Below are positions 7,642 to 14,549 of a stretch of DNA of 14,549 nucleotides, one piece after another. Below the pieces are notes generated by a model. That model did not search any database and was not told the DNA's origin. It saw only the letters and a program-made list of their open reading frames with translations. How positions within the stretch are numbered: the first letter of the stretch is position 1; each line of letters starts with the position of its first letter. This stretch comes from Phoronis ovalis (taxonomy: Eukaryota > Phoronida > Phoronidae). The position numbers were made by a program, and so were the translations under genes. The stretch spans positions 1-14,549 of the forward strand of contig JAOXYB010031743.1 of assembly GCA_028565635.1 (NCBI GenBank), read 5' to 3'.

Positions 7642-10600
7642 CTAAAAGATAGAAACGATTCACTTAATGAAATAAAATACAACGACTTCTATGTGGTTAA
7701 ATAGCTTTGCAGCAAAATATTTAGTAAAATACAAGTCTTAGAGCACAGCACTGATAAATACCATAAAATATCTGATTATTTTGAAGTATGCAACACTAGC
7801 ATATTCAGAAGCACCTCTCATAATGTTATAATAGAGTGAAATGGCAAGGGGAAATGTGAAGACAGCATCCTGCCAAGGTGCTACATGGCAGGAATGCCAT
7901 TTAGAAGTTGTCTTTTATGTTACGTGTTTTTTTTCCAATCAGAAATCATTTTACATTTTTTACCTATAGCTATCAGAACCATTTTTAGCAATAATAAGTT
8001 TGAGTTTAGCCAAGCCTCCTACTGGGACGCGGTCACTTCCTGTTGTAAATTGTAACAGCTTTTTCTTTTGTTCTTCATCAAATGAATGTACTACATTCCA
8101 GAAATTTCTAAAAACAAAATAAAAAGATTATTAAATTTAGTATAGGGATAAAAATTGAAACAGTTGGACCATTCCTAAAATAAAAAGGCTTTTTCGAGGC
8201 CAAATTTTGTATCACAAGACATTATTCTGTGGAAAAGTAATTTTGCAGGTGATTTCCTTGTCTTAGTAATTTCATACAAAACTGCAAGGATAACGTCAAT
8301 GTATGGCTATTATGGTGCATACTTTTAAAATAGCTGGAGTATGCTACCATACAAACTAATACCTGGGGCCTGAACAAATTTACATACATAGTACCATATA
8401 TTTGTCTGTTATAAATTGGCAACACCAATTAACTAAAAATCAATCTATTTTTTGTCTGATCAAACACAAAGCTCAAAAGGTTTTGTATCTTGTTTACCTA
8501 ATTGTTGTAGAGGTGGATGTAAATCCTCCATCATATTCTGTGGCCGCTTCGAGAGCATGGAAGTCCCAATCCTGTAATGTTGTTATGCACATGTAAGAAA
8601 GTAGAATAAATGGCTTTGTAAATGTAATTAGGGCTGTTCCATTGGAAATTTCGAAGAGGGGACCTCCAAATAATTATGATTACTGAGTATAGCAGGGTTG
8701 TATAAAAATTAAATTACAGGAGACTGGGAGATAGATCGTTTTTTAGTATCAGCACGATAATTTTTATAAAATGAGGAAAGAGAGACGAAATTAGTTTTAA
8801 ATTGTCAGGTTTTGTTCATGTACACTCAAAAACTAGGAAGTGTCTATACAAGAATGGTATATTTTAAAACCATAAATGGCAAACAAATTACATAAGTATC
8901 TGTTTATTAGAATAACAATCGCATCATACCATAACATATCATTACTTACACACACACACCCAGCAAGAAGACCAGACTCTAAAGAGACAACTTAATCTCT
9001 AGGAATATGTGAATTATTTGGTCAGCTGAATGATAAGGAAATACTTAATACTGGTAACTATATATCAACAGCAAGGATTTACAGTACTACACCTGCTTGT
9101 TAACTGATCAATAAACAAAATACGACGACACTGCTAGGTTGTACTTCCTTGTAACTGGTAGTAAGCAAACAGTATTAAAATTAGTTGGACGCTTCAAAAC
9201 AAAATTGTACGTGAAACTAGTGTGAGACACATAATATACACGAATGCATAAATACATGTCAGGAACAACATAACTACTAAGCAAAAAATATCTAACACTT
9301 GTAATTTACCTTGCTTCCACAAACTAGCAACTCTACTTCATCTGGTCGAAATAACATTTTTAATGGACTTTCATCCGTGACCATTTGAAATCCACGTTTA
9401 AACGCTTTGAACTGTTTCTCAATGGACTTGTTCAATAAATAGTCAGCATATAAATCTACATACTCCTGTGGGGAAATATTTGATGAAAATGTATCTACAA
9501 CGAACTTCACAAACGTGAACTGTATCTATGACGAAACTTCACAAATGAGAAAGTCCTGTATCTATAACAAACTTCATAAATGAGAACTGTATCTATAACG
9601 AACTTCACAAATGTGAAATGTATCTATAACAAAACTTCACAAATGTGAACTGTATCTGTAACGAAACTTCACAAATGTGAACTGTATCTATAACGAAACT
9701 TCACAAATGTCAAGCTTAAGAATAATATTGCACTTGACTCACATGTATTGACATGTGACTATTTTTACCATTTGTTATACAATGACTGTGTTGTACATTA
9801 ATCTTAAGGATTAAAATGTGTCAGAAACTTTCTGTTCTGTTTTTGTAAGTCAAGTTTATGAATTTGAGTCAATACACATTTGTGAACAGTAAATTTTTAA
9901 GCTAAGTGTGATTGAAAGTAATCTTAAATTAATAAATGTAAAAATCAGCACAGTTTATCTCAATAAAATTTATAGTTGTTTTATAAATTGAAAGTGATTA
10001 TAGTGCACATGCGATACCTGTCTGTTCTTATTTGTCACTGGAATGCTCTCACCACCATCTTTCAATATGTAGGTCAAAGCCGAACCAAACACATCACTGT
10101 CTCCCGCCACAAAATTGATCAGAAAATCCTCTTCTACATCCCCTTCATATTCTAACATGTTTTTCAGACTCCTGGCTAATGTCTGAAAAACAGTAACAGA
10201 AATGATGGAAGAGGAATTTAACACAGAATTGAAGAAATTTCATATACCTGTTTTTATCATCCGATATCTTGATAAAAGTGATATTCAGTAGAAGACAAAG
10301 CAGTGGTTGAGCTATAACAATTTGTGTGCAATGGTGCCATTAATGCCACTCTATATATAGTAGAACTAGCTTTTTGCTAATGGTGGTTTTTACCAGACAC
10401 ATGGAGAGTATTAAAATGTACAGACATTTCCACTAGCCAATACAAAGAATTGCTTTGATCACATCAAGGTGAGAATTATGAGAAAGGAAGCAACTCCTAA
10501 AGTATGTATGTCTCTACAATCAAGTATTGATTCTAACGATATCCCTTATTATAACTAAACTGATGTAGATCACAAGGATAATATGGTTACATAAGACAGT

Positions 10601-13600
10601 TAACGCACAATATATGTAAATAGTTCTTACTTAAAACTCAAAAGATATCTACAATACTTACAGGGTGCGAGTCCAACATATCAGCAAATATGCCTCTCTT
10701 TCCCATTAGCTTTCTGTAGACCACCATAGGAAACTGAATGTCCAGAATAATATGGTTATAGATAGCTAAGCCCACAATTATGCCAATTAATAAGAATTGT
10801 CCATCATTCTCAAATGAAGTTGAGTTAAACCAGAAACTTTGAGTTTCATTGTAATATATAAACATACCTGCAAAAAATGATGAGAATGCTAGATAACAAA
10901 CCTATCACCTAGTTAATAGTTGTGTTACTTATACTTATCTTCTTCGTCCCTGGTGGGACATAAGGCTTCAATAGTTGTGTACTTTCTTTTAAACTGAGTA
11001 TTGTGTTATTTATTATGTGACTGCACAATAAGTGCCTTGCCAAGAAACAAATAGAATGCAACCATTACAGCAATTTACGTTTCTATAATCTCCTGAACCA
11101 ATCCACTATGTCTCAAATAGTTGGTTTTGCCTTACGGTCCAAGTCATTACATGGCTGTGGTGAACTCAACCACAAGACTTACCAAAATCGGGGTTAAACA
11201 GTTCCTCAATGACAAGTTGGAAGAATTCTTTAGAGACACCACCCTCATCAATTCCTTGCTCACCATCGAATTCCACATAAAGTTGCTTCTTTAAATCTGG
11301 AGGGTTATCCATAGCAGCCATTTCTAACTATTTAATGAACACACAAAAATAAAGAATATACTTCATTAATTTTTAGCAGAATAAACATGGTAACAATGGC
11401 ATGATGATGGTTTTAGCACATAGAATCAAACTGCTCAAGTAAAATCCTATTACAGCCATTAGTATCAGGTATTCTACCAACTGTGAGACTGATACTTACA
11501 AGCCAGTAGCCAATAAAATCAACGTGCTGCTACAGTCTGAGTGTACAAAAACAGTCACATTATTGTGTATAAGAAACCAGTGACTTCAATATTCTCTGTT
11601 TAGATATTTGATAATGCTGCAGTTATACATTCTAACCGGGGTTCGTGTCAAAAATTTTAAACAACACATCTGACAGAATAATGACGGAAAATAAACACTT
11701 TCAATACTGCAGTGCCAATTAACACAAAAACAGGAGTAAAATAAAATTTAATAAAATTCAAACCATCACACCTGTACCAGGTACACATTTTTTCTACAAT
11801 ACCTTTTGGAAATGTCAAGAATTTTTTAAGTGAAGTGCGTAATATAACAATATTGCAACTTACACCAACAAGTGCGTCATCGATGACATGATCTCGTCTG
11901 ATTCGCAGTCTAAGATACGGCATAGTTGGAGCCCCATGAACTAAACTTTGCAATAAAGAGCTTCGTCGTTCATTCAGCATACGAATACGGTTATCAAAAT
12001 ACATTCCCAGATTTTTTGTTGTAGTGTTAAGAATGAAACTGTAGTTCATGAAGGAAAATTTATCATCTTGTTTAAAGAACATGAAATCTTGATCAACCTC
12101 TATGACGTCATTCAAAGCATCGTTCACAAACTCAAGAAAAGGTATAAGTGGCTTGCGACAATCCAAAACTCGCACTTTTAATTCTTTGGCAAGAGGATCT
12201 TCTTTCGGAGACTGTTTATCTTTAGACTCGTGACCTACTGCTCCCTGCAGGAGAAAGTCGCTTACAATGTTATCACTTTCCTCAGCCATTTCCTGTTCAA
12301 CCAAGCTGGGCGGATCTTTATATCCACCGTATAAACATGCATAAAAGATTAGTTTCATAATTTTGCAAGCTCCTGCAATACCACTGTCATCATTAACTAG
12401 CTTTCGTTGATTCCATTGTTGACTAACAACACGTACTGTTACTAACTGTTGTAGTGATTCCAGCATACTTTTCAATCGTTTTAAAGTAAATTTTGACCAA
12501 AATCGGACCAACTTTGCCTGTGCATTCCCAGATAAATATCCCATTGCTCTTGCAAACGCAGGAAAAGCACCATCCAGAAATTCGGGACTATGTAACACTG
12601 GGATCTCCATAATAATCAGGCAAACATTTAACAACTCAGAGTCTTCTTCATGATGACGCAAGCTCATTTCTAAGTTATCTGCTAGATAGATTATTGCATT
12701 TGTCAGAGCGGAGAGAAATGGGTGATTAGGAACAGAAAAAAGGACATCATAAGTCCTCCTCACGGATTCTAAATCCACAGTAATATTCTCTCCACAGCCT
12801 GCTTGTACTTCTTCTTCTTTCTTGTCCTTCCCTTTCTTGTCTGTCTTACGCTCCTCTTTCAAAAAGCTTTTCTTTAGATTATCAGGATTGTTGTAAACTT
12901 GACCAATAGTTCTTATGAGTGGAGCCCATTCACTATCAGCAGTACAAGTCTTTATCAAGTTCTTTGTTATACTTTCTGTAAGGTACTTGAACTCAGCAGA
13001 TTTTTTGGCTGCAAAAATAATTTAAAAAAAAAACTATACTGCAATTGGAAAGATGCATATAAACACAACGACTGCATATACCATACACTGTTAAAGGGTT
13101 GGAGGATCATCTGATCCAAAACTTGGTAATTATGTCCCTTTAAATCAATGCGACTGTCACATAAAATGAGGGCAGCTAAAAGTATTTCTGTACAGTGGCA
13201 TTTTTTCAGTTCAAAAATGATTCGCAACAGATATGAAAAGTAGACATGGTTTATCAAGATGAGCAGGAATACTGCACGCTCAATTTTTGGTACAACTCTC
13301 CCAGATTCAGTCGATGAGCATGCTGAATTAAAAACACAAACTGTATTTACCAGGTAATTTTGTTTCAGCTTTAACATCTGTATTGCTACCTGTAGCTTTT
13401 TTCACAGATGTTGAAGGTTGTTCATCTTTTAACCGTTGATTCTTGTTCTCTTCTGGAACTTTTGCAATTTTTGCTGCTTTGTCTTCACACAACAAAGATT
13501 TCTTTTTGAAAAGCTCTATGGACAATATTGCTGCTTCGTTTTTTGTAATATTTTTACGACTGCAGTTTTTACTGGATGCACAATTTTCATTCTCGCAGTC

Positions 13601-14370
13601 ATTTATTCCACATCCATCTGTCAATTGATAGTAATATCTTTCTATACGCTGTCTGGCCGCAGCACGCTTCCTATAACAATTATAGATAATAATATTATTT
13701 AAAAATAATATTTATGCTAACTAGTTTAATAATATATGGAAAACACATACTTTAGATTATAATTAATGTCAGAGACAAACTCCAACTTTTTCAATGACGC
13801 ATATAATGTGAGGTGCATTATGTGTTCTACAAGTTACAATCCTGATGAAAAGTCAAAATGTGAAAGATTGGGGGCTAAAACATCTTAATGTTATGCCAAG
13901 GATTTTGACCCTATCTGCTGATTGTGGGAGAAAACCTGGGAAAGCAAAGCAAAGCCAGCTTATGTAGATGCTTGTCATGATGAATGACAGTCCCGTGGGG
14001 GGATGATTTTCATAAGTTTTAAATGGGCATGCTCCAACAACCTTTCAAACCCTTAATAGCTTTTGGGGAAAATACACCCCTTTCGATAATACACCCCTTT
14101 TCGTAAAGTTTTCCATAAATTACTAAATTTAAAATAATGCATACTAGATATACCTGGACATGCTCAAAAACAGCACCTCTTCAGAACTTTGAATGCTAAA
14201 AACTATACCCTTCTTGTGCAGATCATACCCATATACCTTGTTAGTGGTAGTCACCCCCCTAGGGTTGTTGTCCACTTCTCCACAAAACTATGTAACTGTA
14301 TACTTACATGACATCAGTGTCTGATTCTAACTGAGTACTATTAGACTGGTTGACAGAACGAGATCTTGGA
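7521..14370 (-). CDS. UBE3A: UBE3A/E6AP HECT-type E3 ubiquitin ligase (10 exons; extreme N-terminus beyond window)
   Basis: Joined exons 14370-14308, 13670-13351, 13008-11864, 11327-11183, 10867-10662, 10182-10018, 9465-9310, 8571-8498, 8107-7964 and 7641-7521 give one frame. From the MKRAAA methionine it is 825 residues (human isoform 1: 852). UBE3A takes ubiquitin from an E2 (UBE2L3 in mammals) onto a HECT cysteine and passes it to substrates in nucleus and cytosol. Visible: AZUL zinc finger (Cys21, 26, 31, 62), which in mammals binds proteasome subunit PSMD4; a charged linker (about 130-150); the helical middle region with KLVNDD and [15 protein letters not shown]-lobe from about residue 446 (DNRIRM), [14 protein letters not shown] and [12 protein letters not shown]-lobe with [12 protein letters not shown]; catalytic Cys793 in [12 protein letters not shown]; the -4 phenylalanine in GFGML. 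No frameshift or stop breaks it. Confidence 0.97.
7642..7963 (-). other. UBE3A intron, nothing recognised
   Basis: 322 bases within the HECT C-lobe. AT-rich; a short near-palindrome (ccaaggtgctacatggcagg region, about 7874-7893) is the only structure seen. Confidence 0.7.
7964..8107 (-). CDS. UBE3A: UBE3A exon: inter-lobe hinge and start of C-lobe
   Basis: 144 bases, acceptor TTTTTAG, donor GTAAAA, residues 738-785 with split Arg codons at both ends. Reads [47 protein letters not shown]. The FTTGSxRxPVGG motif of the HECT C-lobe is conserved. Confidence 0.95.
8108..8497 (-). other. UBE3A intron, nothing recognised
   Basis: 390 bases between the hinge exon and the TEYDGG exon. The open frames here (8222-8428 and 8402-8596) show no homology that I recognise. 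Confidence 0.75.
8498..8571 (-). CDS. UBE3A: UBE3A exon: end of N-lobe (TEYDGG)
   Basis: 74 bases, acceptor ATTACAG, donor GTAAAC, residues 714-737 plus two bases of Arg738. Reads [24 protein letters not shown]. The TxYxGG motif at the N-lobe end is intact. It is too short to stand out as an open frame and was found by matching between neighbouring exons. Confidence 0.94.
8572..9309 (-). other. UBE3A intron with degraded MITE-like copy
   Basis: 738 bases. Holds the element copy at 8631-8809 and a short (CA)n run near 8948-8960. Nothing else recognised. Confidence 0.75.
8631..8809. mobile_element. MITE-like element, copy 2 (right end lost)
   Basis: Begins TTA|GGGCTGTTCCATT and follows copy 1 (2408) through ataattatgatta, gggagatag, gaaattagttt and ttgtcagg, in the same orientation on the + strand. 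Homology ends near 8809, before the right inverted repeat. It starts 60 bases intronic of the 8498-8571 exon acceptor. Confidence 0.55.
9310..9465 (-). CDS. UBE3A: UBE3A exon: HECT N-lobe, FKAFxRGF segment
   Basis: 156 bases, 52 codons, phase 0. Acceptor CCCCACAG (9466-9473), donor GTAAAT. Reads [52 protein letters not shown]. The intron side of its acceptor is occupied by a minisatellite (see 9490-9714). Confidence 0.97.
9466..10017 (-). other. UBE3A intron with minisatellite
   Basis: 552 bases. 9490-9714 is a minisatellite. 9715-10017 is AT-rich with a palindrome cacatgt/acatgtg (9740-9746, 9751-9757) and a cacaaatgt-like motif inverted near 9876, perhaps a relic of the same repeat. Confidence 0.75.
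9490..9714. repeat. Minisatellite, 7 units of 31-36 bp
   Basis: Unit consensus tgtatctataacgaa then acttcacaaatgtgaac. Unit starts at 9490, 9521, 9557, 9588, 9619, 9651 and 9683. Each better-preserved unit contains the palindrome TTCACA-AA-TGTGAA. The units are contiguous with no unique spacers. The repeat begins about 23 bases from the splice acceptor at 9466. Confidence 0.9.
10018..10182 (-). CDS. UBE3A: UBE3A exon: HECT N-lobe, E2-binding subdomain
   Basis: 165 bases, 55 codons, phase 0 at both ends, acceptor TTTTTCAG, donor GTATCG. Reads [55 protein letters not shown]. It lines up without gaps with mammalian YQSLKDLLEYEGNVEDD through ITNENRK. Confidence 0.95.
10183..10661 (-). other. UBE3A intron, nothing recognised
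   Basis: 479 bases of AT-rich intron with GTAAGT donor and TTTTTCAG acceptor. No repeat or gene seen. Confidence 0.75.
10662..10867 (-). CDS. UBE3A: UBE3A exon: HECT N-lobe, E2-contact region
   Basis: 206 bases, residue 538 (split Gly) to 606. Acceptor TTTTTTGCAG, donor GTAAGT. Contains [57 protein letters not shown]. The hydrophobic stretch is the HECT N-lobe core, not a membrane segment. Confidence 0.97.
10868..11182 (-). other. UBE3A intron, nothing recognised
   Basis: 315 bases, GT-AG. A near-direct repeat ttcaatagttgtgt / ctagttaatagttgtgttac (10909-10981) is the only pattern seen. Confidence 0.7.
11183..11327 (-). CDS. UBE3A: UBE3A exon: HECT N-lobe, DEGG segment
   Basis: 145 bases, residues 490-537 plus one base of 538. 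Acceptor AAATAG, donor GTAAGT. Reads [48 protein letters not shown]. The [12 protein letters not shown] motif is the hallmark N-lobe segment of HECT ligases. Confidence 0.97.
11328..11863 (-). other. UBE3A intron, nothing recognised
   Basis: 536 bases. The frame of the large exon reads on into this intron for about 65 codons to 11657, but that extension has no HECT similarity, and homology resumes exactly at 11327. Confidence 0.8.
11864..13008 (-). CDS. UBE3A: UBE3A large exon: middle helical region to start of HECT
   Basis: 1,145 bases encoding residues 108-489. Acceptor TTTTTGCAG before 13008. Landmarks matching mammals: [142 protein letters not shown]. Residues about 130-150 form a Lys/Glu run ([13 protein letters not shown]) where human has a longer acidic insert. 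The exon ends GGT|GTAAGT, so Gly489 stands where mammals have Arg. A donor one codon earlier (GTT|GGTGTA) would not be GT-type, so this end is preferred. Confidence 0.96.
13009..13350 (-). other. UBE3A intron with a small nested palindrome
   Basis: 342 bases between the AZUL and large exons. It contains the 53-bp inverted-repeat unit at 13091-13143. The long open frame across it on the - strand (12967-13377) is in a frame different from UBE3A and looks fortuitous. Confidence 0.75.
13091..13143. repeat. 53-bp element with nested inverted repeats
   Basis: Outer arms TTAAAGGG (13091-13098) and CCCTTTAA (13136-13143); inner palindrome GGATCA-TC-TGATCC (13104-13117). It could be a very small inverted-repeat transposon remnant or a fold-back repeat. 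Confidence 0.5.
13351..13670 (-). CDS. UBE3A: UBE3A exon: AZUL zinc-binding domain and start of linker
   Basis: 320 bases, acceptor TTATAG, donor GTAAAT. Residues 1-107: [20 protein letters not shown] then [10 protein letters not shown], with zinc ligands Cys21, Cys26 and Cys31 at exactly the human isoform 1 spacing, and Cys62 two residues later than in human. The tail (about 65-107) is a Lys/Glu/Ser-rich linker. It ends in phase 1, so the GCC (Ala108) codon is split. Confidence 0.95.
13671..14307 (-). other. UBE3A intron with a repeat-like GC patch
   Basis: 637 bases. Positions 13991-14268 look repeat-derived (listed separately). The rest is AT-rich with no gene. Confidence 0.7.
13991..14268. 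mobile_element. Possible nonautonomous element with degenerate inverted ends
   Basis: Left tcccgtggggggatga and right tcacccccctaggg are imperfect inverted repeats, and the similarity extends inward about 45 bases (aaatgggcatgctcc versus the reverse complement of gcagatcataccca). Inside, aatacacccctttcg is tandemly duplicated (14071-14085, 14088-14103), and catgctcc/catgctca recurs. No coding capacity. Confidence 0.35.
14308..14370 (-). CDS. UBE3A: UBE3A upstream exon (N-terminal extension or 5' UTR)
   Basis: 63 bases with acceptor TTGCAG (- strand, before 14370) and donor GTAAGT (14307-14302). In the frame of the next exon it reads [20 protein letters not shown] and ends in AT, which joins G of the next exon to make the methionine of MKRAAA. 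It corresponds in position to the longer-isoform extension of mammals (SGEPQSDDIEASR). No ATG lies inside it in frame, so translation starts either in an exon beyond the window or at the split ATG. Confidence 0.75.
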
Positions 14371-14549
14371 CTGCAACATATGGGAATAAAATTATTATCG
14401 CATCAATAATTCAAGTAGCCCTAGACGCATCAAACTGCTGTGGCAGCTAGAGGTTTTGATATCTTAAATAGGGCTGAAAGGGTCATTGTCGTAAGGGGTA
14501 CTACAGAAGTGTACCCGGCGGACAATTTCCGCAAGGCGGTAAACTTCTA
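14371..14549 (-). other. Upstream UBE3A intron, window edge
   Basis: 179 bases before the first visible exon. The far end is more GC-rich (gtacccggcggacaatttccgcaaggcgg) and may be repeat or promoter-proximal sequence. No exon is supported. Confidence 0.5.

Noticed and set aside
9490-9714. CRISPR-like array
   Set aside because: Units are contiguous and degenerate, there are no unique spacers, and the locus is an animal intron.
11657-11863. C-terminal extension of the UBE3A large exon, which would truncate the protein before HECT
   Set aside because: It is intron read-through: similarity stops exactly at the GTAAGT donor and resumes at 11327.
12967-13377. 136-codon - strand frame crossing the UBE3A AZUL intron
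   Set aside because: It is in a different frame from the flanking UBE3A exons. Homology and good GT-AG sites support splicing out 13009-13350.
1-14549. Window-wide search for a defence system, gene cluster, virus or transposase gene
   Set aside because: All convincing coding sequence belongs to the two conserved animal genes; repeats are short and noncoding.

Overview
This window looks like animal nuclear DNA. It is AT-rich, every inferred intron has GT-AG ends, two multi-exon genes occupy it, and the introns hold many small repeats. The two genes converge tail to tail. On the + strand are the last eight exons of an ISWI-family chromatin remodelling ATPase (SMARCA5/SMARCA1 type). On the - strand is nearly all of a UBE3A (E6AP) HECT ubiquitin ligase. 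Protein divergence from the mammalian proteins, short introns (about 240 to 1,400 bases) and unfamiliar repeats suggest an invertebrate or non-bilaterian animal. I cannot name the phylum from sequence alone.

Layout. 163-5966 (+): ISWI C-terminal part, 371 residues covering the regulatory NegC-like segment, HAND, SANT, spacer and SLIDE modules and a basic tail. All its exons here are phase 0. 5967 to about 6530: its 3' UTR, with a 10-bp-stem hairpin, a three-copy repeat and an AATAAA at 6506. About 6530-7520: the gap between the genes, with candidate UBE3A poly(A) signals on the - strand. 7521-14370 (-): UBE3A in ten exons, from an upstream N-terminal exon through the AZUL zinc finger to the complete HECT domain with its catalytic cysteine (codon 7620-7622). 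From the methionine equivalent to mammalian isoform 1 it is 825 residues. That ATG is split by an intron (AT at 14308-14309, G at 13670). The 5' ends and promoters of both genes lie outside the window.

Introns. The first ISWI intron (400-1806) holds a degenerate four-unit repeat array with a recurring ATGGCCG/CGGCCAT palindrome. Two copies of a short inverted-repeat element (2408-2607 and 8631-8809) look like MITEs, one in each gene. A 7-copy minisatellite of 31-36 bp units (9490-9714) comes close to a UBE3A splice acceptor.

The two products are both nuclear-active housekeeping proteins, but nothing in the sequence shows they work together. I found no tRNA, rRNA, CRISPR array, intact transposase or viral gene, and no clearly new biological system. 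The points most worth checking are the possible overlap of the two 3' ends, the 3' UTR hairpin and repeats, the split start codon and the repeat families.
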